Source of the DNA: Pseudorhodoplanes sp.
GTDB taxonomy: Bacteria; Pseudomonadota; Alphaproteobacteria; Rhizobiales; Xanthobacteraceae
Direction: 5' to 3'
NCBI GenBank assembly: GCA_032027085.1
Contig: JAVSMS010000001.1
Location: forward strand, 2,873,126 to 2,937,125
DNA length: 64,000 nt
How positions within the stretch are numbered: the stretch's first letter is position 1; every line of letters begins with the position of its first letter. A model generated the notes under the pieces. That model saw only the letters and a program-made list of their open reading frames with translations, did not search any database and was not told the origin of the DNA. Shown piece by piece: positions 42,940 to 52,470 of this stretch. The translations under genes were made by a program, and so were the position numbers.

Positions 42940-44880
42940 ATGAACGGCTCATCGCGAGCCGTCTCGCCGGCGCAGATCTGGCCGGTGGTCACGATCGGCA
43001 TAGCCGTCGCGGTGCTCTATTTCGCGCGCGAAGTGTTCATGCCGCTGGCGATTGCGCTTCTGCTGACATTTGCACTCGCCCCGGTCGTGACGTTGGTGCG
43101 CAAAACCGGATTGCCGCGCATCGTCGCCGTCATTCTGGTCGTGATGGCGACCTTCATCGGCCTCGCTGCATTCAGCTTCGTTGTCGCAACGCAGGTGGCG
43201 GACCTTGCGCGGAATGCGCCGACTTATCAGACCAATATTCTCACCAAAATACAAAACCTGAAGAAGGCCGGCACCGAAGACGGAGTAATCAAGAGAGTCA
43301 ACGACGCCATCCAGCGCGTCGGCAAGGAAATCGAGCAGCCGAAGGAGTCTACCGCCGAGACCATCGCCAAGCCGGAACCGGATCCGATTCTGGTGGAAAT
43401 ATATTCGCCCGCCAGGCCGATTCAGATCCTCGCCAACATGATTGCCCCGCTCGTCAGCCCGCTGGCGACGGTAGGCCTTGTGCTGGTGGTGGTCATCTTC
43501 ATGCTGCTGGAGCGCGAAGACCTGCGCGACCGGTTTGTCCGCCTGGTCGGTTATGACGACATTCATCGGACCACGGAGGCGTTGCAAGAGGCCGGACAGC
43601 GTGTCGGCCGCTATCTGCTGATGCAGCTGATTGTGAACGTCGCCTATGGCGTCCCGATCGGCATCGGGCTGTGGCTGATCGGAATTCCGAATGCGGTGCT
43701 CTGGGGCTTGCTGGCGATCGTGCTCCGCTTCGTTCCCTATATCGGACCGGTGATTGCAATGGTCTTGCCGCTATTCCTGGCCGTCGCGGTGGCGCCCGGC
43801 TGGTCCCTGGTCTTGTGGGCGGCCGCCTTGTTCATCGTGATGGAGGTGATCAGCAACAACATTGTGGAGCCCTGGCTTTACGGATCGAAAACAGGTCTTT
43901 CGCCGCTCGCCATCATTGTCGCCGCCATTTTCTGGACCTGGATCTGGGGGCCGGTCGGGCTTGTGCTGTCGACACCGCTGACGGTATGCCTCGTGGTCTT
44001 GGGCAAGCACGTACCGCAATTTCAGTTTTTCGAAGTATTGTTCGGCAGCGAGCCGGTGCTCGATCCCAAAGCACGTCTGTATCAGCGGCTTCTCGCCGGG
44101 GACGCCGATGAAGCCACCGACCAGGCTGAGGAATTTCTCGAAGAGAAACAGCTTGCTGATTTTTACGAGCAGATCGCCATTCCTGCCATGCTGCTTGCGG
44201 AACAGGATCGGGCCCGCGGGGTGATGACCGAAGAGCAAAAGCAGCGGCTCGCCGCCAGTGCGCAGATGCTGGTCTCCAACCTCAAGGAGATCGCGCTGGA
44301 AGAAGAAGAGGAGGAGGCGGAGGAGAGGGAAAATGGCGGGTTACCGGAAGAGGGCGCGGGCCGAGCAAAAAGCGAAAAAAGCAAAATGCAGGGAGAGACT
44401 GGCGTCGACGACAAGGCGGCTGCCGAAATTGATCTTTCGGACGGGACCGGCCGAAGCGTCTTGGCTGTCGGCGGCCGTGGTCCTCTCGATGACGCCACGG
44501 CTTCCATGCTGGCCCAGGTTCTGCGCGTCACCGGCGCGACCGCCGCCGAGTCGGGTTACGCCGACCTAGAGCCGGCGCGCTTGCGGCAACTGAAAGTCGA
44601 TGGCGTGGAAACGATCGTTATTTGCTTCCTCAACCCCGATTCACTTCATCACGGTCGTTTTCTGGTTCGCAGGTTGAAGAGGATGCGCCCCCGATTGAGA
44701 ATTGGCGTCGTTCTATGGTCGCATCCCGGAGACATGAACGAAAAGCTCAAGGCCACCGCAAAACTTGGCGCGGATTTCGCAGCATTCTCCGTCGCCGAGG
44801 CGGTTGCCAATGCCTTGAACGTGCCAACATCGCAGGTGGCTTCCGCCGTGGCGCCTGATCTGGCAGCCGCGGCACAATGA
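42940..44880 (+). CDS. AI-2E-family transporter with C-terminal Rossmann-like domain
   Basis: A 646-residue protein. The first 380 residues are an AI-2E/PerM-type permease with about eight membrane segments: VLYFAREVFMPLAIALLLTF, the VVIFMLLEREDLRDRFVRL loop, and LRFVPYIGPVIAMVLPL with NNIVEPWLYGSKTGLSP, the family signatures. The rest is cytoplasmic: helices, an acidic run near 450 (EEEEEEAEERE), then a Rossmann-like domain (VLAVGGRGPLDDATASMLAQVL; VETIVICFLNPDSL) resembling cobalamin-type or receiver folds. Similar long forms occur in Rhizobiales. Substrate unknown; the family includes AI-2 exporters and Na+/H+ antiporters. Confidence 0.9.
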   Translation: MNGSSRAVSPAQIWPVVTIGIAVAVLYFAREVFMPLAIALLLTFALAPVVTLVRKTGLPRIVAVILVVMATFIGLAAFSFVVATQVADLARNAPTYQTNILTKIQNLKKAGTEDGVIKRVNDAIQRVGKEIEQPKESTAETIAKPEPDPILVEIYSPARPIQILANMIAPLVSPLATVGLVLVVVIFMLLEREDLRDRFVRLVGYDDIHRTTEALQEAGQRVGRYLLMQLIVNVAYGVPIGIGLWLIGIPNAVLWGLLAIVLRFVPYIGPVIAMVLPLFLAVAVAPGWSLVLWAAALFIVMEVISNNIVEPWLYGSKTGLSPLAIIVAAIFWTWIWGPVGLVLSTPLTVCLVVLGKHVPQFQFFEVLFGSEPVLDPKARLYQRLLAGDADEATDQAEEFLEEKQLADFYEQIAIPAMLLAEQDRARGVMTEEQKQRLAASAQMLVSNLKEIALEEEEEEAEERENGGLPEEGAGRAKSEKSKMQGETGVDDKAAAEIDLSDGTGRSVLAVGGRGPLDDATASMLAQVLRVTGATAAESGYADLEPARLRQLKVDGVETIVICFLNPDSLHHGRFLVRRLKRMRPRLRIGVVLWSHPGDMNEKLKATAKLGADFAAFSVAEAVANALNVPTSQVASAVAPDLAAAAQ

Positions 44881-44888
44881 CTGGCCGA

Positions 44889-45854
44889 TCAATTTATCTT
44901 CTGTACGTTTGCCGCCTTGATGATCGGCGCCCAGCGTTCGATCTCGCTGTCGATCACGGCGCGGAACTGCTCGGGCGAATTGCCGACCGGCTCCATCAGC
45001 TGCGTCGCCAGCTTGTCGCGTACCGCTTTCGACTTGATCGCGTCAACGACATCCCTGTTGATCTTCTTGATCAGCGCTTTCGGCGTTGTGCCCGGCGCGA
45101 TCAGGCCCATCCAGGTGTCCGCTTCCACGTCGATGCCGGATTCCTTCAGCGTCGGAATATTCGGCAGGAAGGGCGAGCGCTTGGCGAGTGTTACGGCAAG
45201 AATCTTCACCTTTCCCGCCTCGGCATGCGGCGTCACCGCAATGGCGGGCATCGCGGCGAGCTGCACGTCACCCCGGATCAGCGCCGTTGTCGCCGCGGGC
45301 GAGGATGGATAGGGCACATGCACCATCCTGGCCCCGCTCTTGATGCCGATCGCCTCCATCGCAAGATGCGAGAGCGAGCCGTTGCCGATTGAGCCGAAAT
45401 TGTATTTTCCGGGCTCCTTCTTCAGCAAGGCGATAAGCTCGTCGACCGAATTGACATTGAGCGAGGGGTTGACGGTGACCGCACTCGGCATGGTGACAAG
45501 CTGGGTGACGGCGACGATGTCCCTTCTCGGGTCGTAAGGCAGCTTCGACATCAGAATTGTGTTGATGGCTAGCGGTCCGCCGATGCTTACGCCGAGCGTC
45601 GCGCCATCGGGGGCGGCCTTGGCGACCATGTCGGTGCCAAGCACCCCGCCGGCGCCGGCCTTGTTCTCAACGATGAAATTGGAAGCTGGATACTTCTTCT
45701 GCAGTTCATCGGCGATCAGACGCGCCACGATGTCCGGGGTGGAGCCGGGCCCGAAAGGAGCGATGATCTTCACCGTCTTGGCCGGCCAATCCTGGGCGGC
45801 GGCCGGAGCGGTTACAGCGAGCATGGCGGCGAATGCGAGGACAAGTTTCTTCAT
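44889..45854 (-). CDS. Bug-family (tripartite tricarboxylate transporter) binding protein
   Basis: A 321-residue periplasmic protein with a signal peptide (LVLAFAAMLAVTAPAAAQDW) and the Bug fold: KIIAPFGPGSTPDIVARLIADEL, VENKAGAGGVLGTDMV, VPYPSSPAATTALI and a GLIAPGTTPKALIKKINRDVV end. Bug proteins bind carboxylates or amides; the TctA/TctB permease genes are absent, so this is an orphan of the kind numerous in Bordetella-like and rhizobial genomes. Its start overlaps the preceding flavoprotein stop by four bases (45851-45854). Confidence 0.95.
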   Translation of the reverse strand: MKKLVLAFAAMLAVTAPAAAQDWPAKTVKIIAPFGPGSTPDIVARLIADELQKKYPASNFIVENKAGAGGVLGTDMVAKAAPDGATLGVSIGGPLAINTILMSKLPYDPRRDIVAVTQLVTMPSAVTVNPSLNVNSVDELIALLKKEPGKYNFGSIGNGSLSHLAMEAIGIKSGARMVHVPYPSSPAATTALIRGDVQLAAMPAIAVTPHAEAGKVKILAVTLAKRSPFLPNIPTLKESGIDVEADTWMGLIAPGTTPKALIKKINRDVVDAIKSKAVRDKLATQLMEPVGNSPEQFRAVIDSEIERWAPIIKAANVQKIN

Positions 45855-47200
45855 TGTCCATCCTTCCCGAGAAAGACACCGTTTCGTTCGAGGGTGTTCT
45901 GCAGTTGCGTGACATCAATGTCGGCCGGATCGACATTTCCGGCAAGAGCGAGATGTGCGCCGCTCCCGGCAGCCTCGCCCATGGCGAAGCAGGGACCGGA
46001 TACGCGCGCCGCGGACTGGCCTTCATGAGACATAGATGCGCAGCGTCCGGCGACCAAGAGGTTGGCTACTTTTTGCGGCAGCAGCATCCGGTAGGGCAGG
46101 TGGTTGAAGCCGCGCGAGCCGGGAATATCCGGCCATTCCCATTTCACGTCGCCGGCGACATGCGCCTCGATCGGCCAGCCATTGACGCCGATCGTGTCGT
46201 CGAAGCTTGCGCAGCTCAGCACATCCTCGCGCGTCAGCTTGTAAAGGCCCTCAATGCGCCGCGTCTCGCGGATGCCGAGCTGCGGCGCTATATCGATCAT
46301 GTAGGACTTTTCGAAACCTGGCGCGTTTGCCTTCAGAAATTCGAAGAAAGCCAGTGCCTGCTTGCGGCCTTCGATCTCCCCCGCGCTCAGTTCGATAGCG
46401 TCGGTGCCATCGAGCGCTCGGCCGTTTGCGCTCTTGATCTGCGTGACGTTCACTCTCCATTCGGTCGGATGCAGCATAGGACGCACGATGGCGCCCTTGC
46501 GCGGGAAGCGCATGCCGCGCTTCTCCGCTTCGTCCATGAGCAGCGGAATGGACTTCCACGCTTCGCCGGCCGTATCTGGATCGACGCCGCTGAGACGGAA
46601 CATCATGGTCGGGAAAAGCATGCCGCCATCGGCATCGCCGATTTCGAACGGTGCACCAGCAAAGGCAGCAAGATCACCGTCGCCCGAACAATCGATGAAA
46701 ATCTTCGCACGCACCGCCTGACGGCCGGATTTGGTCTCGAGCAGCAGCGCGTCCACGCGCTCTCCATCCACCACCGCGCCGGCCGCGAGCGCATGAAACA
46801 GGATGTCAACATTGCGAGAGAGCAGCAGATCGTCGGCGGCGATCTTGTAGGCAGCGTTGTCATAGGCCTGCGCAAAAGTCTTGCCGAAAATCGAATGCGG
46901 CTTGTTGAGTCCGCCCAGCCGATCGATGCGGGCGAGCAGGTCGTCGGCGATGCCACGCACCACTTGACGGATCTCGCCATGTACATTGGCATGCAGGCCA
47001 CAGAAATTGGTGACGCCGGCCGCGGTCCCCATGCCGCCAAGAAACCCATAGCGCTCGACCAGCAGCGTATTGCATCTCAGATTTCCTGCAGCAGCTGCCG
47101 CAGCAATGCCGGCTGGCCCGCCGCCGAGCACGACGATGTCAAACTCCCCGAAGACCGGAACGCTACGTGCCGGCTCGGTCAAGGTCTGGGCTGCGTTCAT
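45851..47200 (-). CDS. FAD-dependent oxidoreductase (FAD_oxidored family)
   Basis: A 449-residue flavoprotein with an N-terminal Rossmann fold (FDIVVLGGGPAGIAAAAAAGN, then LLVERYGFLGGM) and a C-terminal return to FAD (LPQKVANLLVAGRCASMSHEG, ARVSGPCFAMGEAAG), as in the PF12831-type FAD-dependent oxidoreductases. It is coupled by four-base overlap to the Bug binding protein, suggesting that it acts on the compound the Bug protein binds. The substrate is not evident. Confidence 0.9.
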   Translation of the reverse strand: MNAAQTLTEPARSVPVFGEFDIVVLGGGPAGIAAAAAAGNLRCNTLLVERYGFLGGMGTAAGVTNFCGLHANVHGEIRQVVRGIADDLLARIDRLGGLNKPHSIFGKTFAQAYDNAAYKIAADDLLLSRNVDILFHALAAGAVVDGERVDALLLETKSGRQAVRAKIFIDCSGDGDLAAFAGAPFEIGDADGGMLFPTMMFRLSGVDPDTAGEAWKSIPLLMDEAEKRGMRFPRKGAIVRPMLHPTEWRVNVTQIKSANGRALDGTDAIELSAGEIEGRKQALAFFEFLKANAPGFEKSYMIDIAPQLGIRETRRIEGLYKLTREDVLSCASFDDTIGVNGWPIEAHVAGDVKWEWPDIPGSRGFNHLPYRMLLPQKVANLLVAGRCASMSHEGQSAARVSGPCFAMGEAAGSGAHLALAGNVDPADIDVTQLQNTLERNGVFLGKDGQ

Positions 47201-47288
47201 CTGCGGGTCCTGCGGCGGATGTGCCTATTCCGCTCCTGTCGGCCTTGTCAAACGTCTTGCGGAGAGGCCTGGGCTGCCCGGCCAGGGT

Positions 47289-48200
47289 TCAGCGGAAATT
47301 GCGGGGGAGGCTGTTGTGAATATCGGTTGCCGCAATGGCGGCATGGCCTGTCGCAACGCTGATCTGGTGCAGATCGGTGACGACGTCACCGGCAGCATAC
47401 AAGCCATCCACTGACGTGCGCTGGTGATCGTCGACGTGCAAGCATCCGATGTCGTTGCTGCGTGCACCGAGCGCCGTCGCCAGTTCGGAGCGCACGTCGC
47501 AGCCGAGCATGGGATATAGTACGTCCACGTCGATACGCTCTCCGTTGGCCAGCACCGCGGTGATTCTGTCGTCGTCGCGCTCAATATCGACGACTCGCAA
47601 GTCAGGAAAGCGAATGCCGGCCTTGTTCAGGGTCTCGCGGGTCGCCGGCGCCATGTTGGTCGGATCATCGATGGGCAATAATACGACATCGCGCGAATAG
47701 GTACGCAGGAACATGGCCTTCTTGCCGGCAATCTGGACGCGGCCGAGCGCCCCGATGCGGCGATCTTTCGCTTCATAGGCATCGCAGATCGGACAATAGC
47801 GCAGCGCGCCGCGATAGACGGCATCGCGCAAGCCGGGCAACTCCGGACTTTCGTCAATAATCCCGGTCGCCAGCAGCACGCGTCTGGCCTTCCATACCCG
47901 CGCGCGGGAGCGCGCGACGAATGCGCCGGCGTCGCGGGCAAGGGCGTCCACACGTCCCTGTTCGAGACGCGCGCCATATTCCTCCGCCTGCTTGCGCAAA
48001 TTGCCCAGCAGGGACGGGCCGGAAATGCCTGCGGGAAATCCGGGATAGTTGTGGCTTTCCGGAATGAGTGCGGTGCGACTCTTGCCATCATCGACCACCA
48101 GCACATTCCGCCGAAAGCGCGCGAGGTAAATGGCGGCGGTCAGCCCGGCTGGTCCGCCGCCTATGATCAGGCAATCCAGGTCGGATGTTTGTCGCGTCAC
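47289..48200 (-). CDS. Thioredoxin reductase-like NAD(P)/FAD oxidoreductase
   Basis: A flavoprotein of about 303 residues with FAD motif [18 protein letters not shown], the redox pair CPICDAYE, and the [23 protein letters not shown] end characteristic of TrxR-like enzymes. The usual second (NADPH) GxGxxA motif is weak ([11 protein letters not shown]). It may reduce a thioredoxin-like or other disulfide, but lacks an adjacent partner. GTG 48200 places the FAD motif about ten residues in, as in relatives; an ATG at 48269 adds 23 less typical residues. Divergent from nnrU. Confidence 0.85.
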   Translation of the reverse strand: MTRQTSDLDCLIIGGGPAGLTAAIYLARFRRNVLVVDDGKSRTALIPESHNYPGFPAGISGPSLLGNLRKQAEEYGARLEQGRVDALARDAGAFVARSRARVWKARRVLLATGIIDESPELPGLRDAVYRGALRYCPICDAYEAKDRRIGALGRVQIAGKKAMFLRTYSRDVVLLPIDDPTNMAPATRETLNKAGIRFPDLRVVDIERDDDRITAVLANGERIDVDVLYPMLGCDVRSELATALGARSNDIGCLHVDDHQRTSVDGLYAAGDVVTDLHQISVATGHAAIAATDIHNSLPRNFR

Positions 48201-48323
48201 CTCAACAGAAGTCGGAACGCTCGATTGCGTTCCATGCCAGCGGCCGGTCGCGGTCGCACGGCTTGCCATGGTCGCCGCCGTCCTCTACTGGAACCTTTCC
48301 AGTCTGGCCAGCCGGGTGGCGCT

Positions 48324-48908
48324 ATGGGCCTCGCGATCATGATCCTTGGGCTTGCCGTCTTCATCGGCACCCATGTCTTTACCACGCAGCGCAAGGCGCG
48401 CGCCGATCTGATCGGTCGCATCGGCGAGGGACCCTACAAGGGGCTGTATTCGCTTTTGTCGCTGGCAGGCCTCGTGCTCATCGTCTATGGCTTTGCGCAA
48501 TACCGTGCGGCCGGCTTGATCGATATGTGGTCGCCGCCCGCATGGACGCGGCATCTCGCCGCGCTGCTGATGCTGATCGCCACCATCTGCATCGTCGCCG
48601 CCTACATCGCTGGCAACATCAAACGGGTGCTGAAACATCCCATGCTGGTCGGCGTGAAATTATGGGCGACCGCGCATCTCATCGCCAACGGCGATCTTGG
48701 CTCGATCATTCTGTTCGGATCGATTCTTGGCTGGGCGGTGTTCGGCCGCATCTCGCTCAAGCACCGCACCGATCCCGGCGGTCTCGTAATCCCGATCGGC
48801 GGCTGGCCGCGCGATGTTGCTGCGATCGTGGTGGGCATTGTCGTTTATCTGGGGCTGGGGCTATGGTTCCATCCCTATGTCATCGGCGTTCCGGCCTTCA
48901 CGGGATAA
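48324..48908 (+). CDS. NnrU-family membrane protein
   Basis: A 194-residue membrane protein with about five hydrophobic helices. Motifs fit NnrU: LGLAVFIGTHVFTTQRKARA, GRIGEGPYKGLYSLLSLAGL, HPMLVGVKLWATAHLIANGD and a closing HPYVIGVPAFTG. NnrU was first linked to nitric oxide/denitrification loci but most members occur without them, and no denitrification gene is near. It ends three bases before panB. Confidence 0.92.
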   Translation: MGLAIMILGLAVFIGTHVFTTQRKARADLIGRIGEGPYKGLYSLLSLAGLVLIVYGFAQYRAAGLIDMWSPPAWTRHLAALLMLIATICIVAAYIAGNIKRVLKHPMLVGVKLWATAHLIANGDLGSIILFGSILGWAVFGRISLKHRTDPGGLVIPIGGWPRDVAAIVVGIVVYLGLGLWFHPYVIGVPAFTG

Positions 48909-48911
48909 ATC

Positions 48912-49739
48912 ATGTCATCACAAACGGAGATCAGGCGCCTGACTGCGCCGGACATTCGCGCCCGCAAAAACGGCGAGCCCATCGTTTCGCTGACCTCGTA
49001 TCACGCGCATACGGCGCGGCTGGCCGACAAGTATTGCGATGTGCTGCTCGTTGGCGACTCGCTCGGCATGGTGATGCATGGGCTTGAGACCACGGTGCCG
49101 GTGACACTCGAGATGATGATCCTCCAGGGCCACGCGGTGATGCGCGGCTCGCAACGTGCCCTGGTCGTCGTCGACATGCCGTTCGGCTCCTACGAGGCGT
49201 CGAAGGAGCAGGCCTTTGCGTCGGCGGCGCGGGTGATGAAGGAAACGACATGCGGCGCCATCAAGATGGAAGGCGGCGCGCGCATGGCTGACACCATCCG
49301 CTTTCTGGCGGAACGCGGGGTGCCGGTCATGGCGCATATCGGGCTAACGCCGCAGGCGATCAACACCATCGGCTCCTTCCGCGCGCAGGGGCGCGAGGAG
49401 GCCGACTGGGCCGCGATCGAGAATGACGCGAAGGCGGTCAGCGACGCGGGGGCTTTCTCGGTCGTGATCGAGGCGGTGGCCGAGCCGCTGGCGCGCAAGA
49501 TCACGGGTCAAATTCCTATTCCGACCATCGGCATCGGCGCCAGCGCCGCCTGCGACGGGCAGATCCTGGTGATGGAGGACATGCTGGGCCTCACGCCGCG
49601 GGTGCCGAAATTCGTCAAACGCTATGGCGACCTGGGGCCGGGGATCGAAGCCGCAATCAAGGGTTATGCCGACGAGGTGCGTTCGCGTGCCTTTCCGGGC
49701 ACCGATAATGTTTATGGCATGAAGGCGAAAAAGCCCTGA
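48912..49739 (+). CDS. panB: 3-methyl-2-oxobutanoate hydroxymethyltransferase
   Basis: A 275-residue ketopantoate hydroxymethyltransferase, the first committed step of pantothenate and coenzyme A synthesis. Signatures: [64 protein letters not shown] and [15 protein letters not shown]. Starts three bases after nnrU. No panC is nearby. Confidence 0.97.
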   Translation: MSSQTEIRRLTAPDIRARKNGEPIVSLTSYHAHTARLADKYCDVLLVGDSLGMVMHGLETTVPVTLEMMILQGHAVMRGSQRALVVVDMPFGSYEASKEQAFASAARVMKETTCGAIKMEGGARMADTIRFLAERGVPVMAHIGLTPQAINTIGSFRAQGREEADWAAIENDAKAVSDAGAFSVVIEAVAEPLARKITGQIPIPTIGIGASAACDGQILVMEDMLGLTPRVPKFVKRYGDLGPGIEAAIKGYADEVRSRAFPGTDNVYGMKAKKP

Positions 49740-49886
49740 CATCAGGCCGTTAACGCTGCCGGGATCAGGCTTTGCCTTGCCCGCGCCACATGGCTATTTT
49801 ACCCGCCATTCCACGACCCTGACCTGACCTTGCTGTCTGGCCCCGTTCTGGGGAGGGGCGTTCCACACATCTGCCGGGGACTGACA

Positions 49887-50540
49887 TTGGCCGACATTTT
49901 TCACGAAGTAGATGAAGATATCCGGCGCGAGCGGCTGAAAAAGCTGTGGGATCGCTTCGGGCCCTATGTGATCGGTCTGGCGCTGCTAATTGTGGTCGGC
50001 ATCGGCGGCTGGCGCGGCTACGAGTACTGGCAGACGCGAAGGGCGGCCGAGGACAGTGCCCGGTTCGAGGCGGCGCTGGTGCTTGCCGACGCCGGCAAGC
50101 ACGCCGAAGCAGAAGCGGCATTTGCCAAGGTTGCCGAGACGGCGGGTACGGCGACCTATCGGACCATGGCTCGCTTGCGGCAGGCAGCCGCACTCACGCA
50201 GAGCGATCCGAAATCGGCGATCGCGATCTTCGATTCCGTGGCGGCCGATACCTCGGTTGGCGGCAGTTTCCAGGACCTTGCGGCCTTGCGCGCGGGCTTC
50301 ATTCTGGTGGACACAGCATCCTTCGATGACATGAAGCAGCGGCTCGAGCCGCTGACCGGTCCACAGCGCGCCTTCCGTCATTCTGCGCGCGAATTGCTGG
50401 CGCTGTCGGCTTGGCGTGCCGGCAACATGGCGGACGCCAAGCGCTGGTCCGATCTGATCATCAACGACGCCGAAAGCCCGGCCGGCATGCGTCAGCGCAT
50501 GGAGGCGCTGCTGGCGCTGACCAGCGAAGCCAAAGGATGA
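49887..50540 (+). CDS. Tetratricopeptide-type membrane protein (YfgM-like)
   Basis: A 217-residue protein with a short cytoplasmic start (LADIFHEVDEDIRRERLKKLWDRFG), one membrane helix (YVIGLALLIVVGIGG) and a periplasmic helical-repeat domain (DAGKHAEAEAAFAKVAE and similar TPR-like units). This is the YfgM-type ancillary translocon subunit / DUF2133 family, normally just before bamB and der. The start is TTG 49887 with GGGGA upstream; it follows panB. Its stop overlaps the next start by four bases. Confidence 0.88.
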   Translation: MADIFHEVDEDIRRERLKKLWDRFGPYVIGLALLIVVGIGGWRGYEYWQTRRAAEDSARFEAALVLADAGKHAEAEAAFAKVAETAGTATYRTMARLRQAAALTQSDPKSAIAIFDSVAADTSVGGSFQDLAALRAGFILVDTASFDDMKQRLEPLTGPQRAFRHSARELLALSAWRAGNMADAKRWSDLIINDAESPAGMRQRMEALLALTSEAKG

Positions 50541-51037
50541 TGCTGATGCGTCGAGCGCGCTCATTGCACCGTTGCGTGGCCATGGCGTTTCTGGCCGCGG
50601 CCGGCTTTGGGCTGGGCGCGTGCGAGCAGATGGCCGATCTCATCCCGGATTCGAAGAAGCCGCTGCCCGGCGAGCGTAAACTGCTGTTTCCGGAGGGCGT
50701 GCCCGGTGTCACGCAGGGGGTGCCGCCCGAACTGATGCGCGGCAACCAGCAGGTGCAAGGCCAGACCGCGCCCGGTCAGACGGGTGCTCCTGCTGATCCG
50801 CAGGCGCAGCAGCAGCCGGCGGAACAGCAGCAGGCCGAGGAAAAGCCAAAACCCAAGCCGAAACCCAAGGTGCAGCGGACAGTTCGTCAGCAGCCGCGGC
50901 AGGAGCCGCAGCCCGAGCCGGCGCAGCCACAGCAACCGCAGCAACAGCAGACCTCGCCCTGGCCGGCGCCGCAACAGCAGCCGACGCAGCCGTCACCATG
51001 GCCCTCCGCCCCGGCGCCGGGTACTTTCACCCGCTGA
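50537..51037 (+). CDS. Pro/Gln-rich lipoprotein in bamB position
   Basis: A 166-residue protein with a lipobox (GLGAC, Cys29). Residues about 38-65 (KKPLPGERKLLFPEGVPGV) resemble the short segment just after the lipid cysteine in alphaproteobacterial BamB. There is no beta-propeller: from about residue 80 the chain is a low-complexity Gln/Pro/Lys tract (PKPKPKPKVQ, QPEPAQPQQPQQQQ). It overlaps the YfgM-like gene by four bases (ATGA at 50537-50540) and lies before der, where bamB is expected. It could be a reduced BamB or an unrelated envelope lipoprotein with a flexible linker. Confidence 0.75.
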   Translation: MMLMRRARSLHRCVAMAFLAAAGFGLGACEQMADLIPDSKKPLPGERKLLFPEGVPGVTQGVPPELMRGNQQVQGQTAPGQTGAPADPQAQQQPAEQQQAEEKPKPKPKPKVQRTVRQQPRQEPQPEPAQPQQPQQQQTSPWPAPQQQPTQPSPWPSAPAPGTFTR

Positions 51038-51094
51038 TATCCTCTTCTTCGCGCGAAGCAGTCTGACGGCTTCCGCTGCAAAGTCTCGCGCCGC

Positions 51095-52462
51095 ATGACC
51101 TTCACTGTTGCGATCATCGGCCGGCCCAATGTCGGCAAATCGACCTTGTTCAACCGGCTGGTCGGCCGGCGGCTGGCTCTGGTCGACGACATGCCCGGCG
51201 TCACGCGCGACCGCCGCGAAGGCGAGGCGCGTCTCGGCGATCTGTCTTTCACCGTGATTGATACGCCCGGACTGGAGGAGGCGAGCGCGGCGTCGCTGGC
51301 AGGTCGCATGGTGGAGCAGACCAAGGCGGCTATTGCCGATGCGGACGCCGTCTTCTTCCTGGTCGATGCGCGCGCGGGTCTGCTGCCGGTCGATCGCGTC
51401 TTTGCCGATCTGATCCGCAAGTCGGGCAAGCCATCCATTCTTGTCGCCAACAAGAGCGAGGGCAAAGGCGGCGAGGCTGGGGCGCTGGAATCCTACGCGC
51501 TCGGCTTTGGCGAGCCGGTGGCGATTTCCGCAGAGCACGGCGAAGGCATGTCGGATCTCTACGACGCCTTGCGCGCGGCATTGCCGGAACACACCGAACG
51601 CATCCCCGCGGATGACGATGAAGAAGCAGACGAGTCGACGCGGCCCATCCGCGTGGCGGTGGTCGGACGCCCCAATGCCGGCAAGTCCACGCTGGTGAAC
51701 AGATTGCTGGGCGAAGAACGGCTGCTGACCGGACCCGAGGCGGGCATTACCCGCGATGCCATTTCCGTCGATCTCGATTGGCACGGCCGCAAGTTCAAAA
51801 TCTACGATACCGCCGGTATGCGTCGGAAATCGCGGATCGACGAGAAGCTTGAAAAGCTGTCGGTCGCGGATGCCCTCAACGCCATTCGTTTCGCCGACGT
51901 CGTCGTGCTGCTCATGGATTCGGGCCAGGATTTCGAGGAACAGGATCTGCGCATTGCCGACTTGGTCGAACGGGAAGGCCGCGCGCTGGTCATCGGCATG
52001 AACAAATGGGACCTGAAGGAAACCGGTCGCCATGCCTTCAACAAATTGCGCGCCGAAGCCGACCACTGGCTGCCGCAGGTAAAGGGCGTGCCGGTGGTCG
52101 CAGTGTCCGGCCTCACCGGCGAAGGGCTCGATCGCCTAATGCAGGCAGTGATCGATGCGCATGCGGTGTGGAACAAGCGCGTGCCGACATCGGCGCTCAA
52201 TCGTTGGTTCGAAGAGGCGACCTCGGCCAATCCACCGCCCGCCGTTTCCGGGCGGCGTCTGCGTCTCAATTACATCACGCAGGCAAAGTCCCGCCCGCCA
52301 AGCTTTGTCGTGTTCTGCACGCGCGCCGATGCGGTGCCGGAATCCTATACCCGCTATTTGATAAACGGCCTGCGCGAGACATTCGATCTGCCCGGAACGC
52401 CGATCCGCCTGACCTTGCGTGAAAAGGCGAATCCGTATGCAGACAGAAAGAAGAGAACCTGA
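51095..52462 (+). CDS. der: Ribosome biogenesis GTPase Der (EngA)
   Basis: A 455-residue double-GTPase needed for 50S subunit assembly. Both P-loops are present: GRPNVGKST in the first domain and GRPNAGKST in the second, with DTPGLEE and [11 protein letters not shown] switch motifs, NKSEG and NKWD base motifs and a C-terminal KH-like domain ([18 protein letters not shown]). Last gene of the block panB-yfgM-lipoprotein-der. Confidence 0.97.
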   Translation: MTFTVAIIGRPNVGKSTLFNRLVGRRLALVDDMPGVTRDRREGEARLGDLSFTVIDTPGLEEASAASLAGRMVEQTKAAIADADAVFFLVDARAGLLPVDRVFADLIRKSGKPSILVANKSEGKGGEAGALESYALGFGEPVAISAEHGEGMSDLYDALRAALPEHTERIPADDDEEADESTRPIRVAVVGRPNAGKSTLVNRLLGEERLLTGPEAGITRDAISVDLDWHGRKFKIYDTAGMRRKSRIDEKLEKLSVADALNAIRFADVVVLLMDSGQDFEEQDLRIADLVEREGRALVIGMNKWDLKETGRHAFNKLRAEADHWLPQVKGVPVVAVSGLTGEGLDRLMQAVIDAHAVWNKRVPTSALNRWFEEATSANPPPAVSGRRLRLNYITQAKSRPPSFVVFCTRADAVPESYTRYLINGLRETFDLPGTPIRLTLREKANPYADRKKRT

Positions 52463-52470
52463 CGTGTCCT

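Noticed and set aside
45833-47362. 509-codon plus-strand open frame opposite the flavoprotein
   Set aside because: Antisense shadow; the minus-strand frame has clear FAD motifs.
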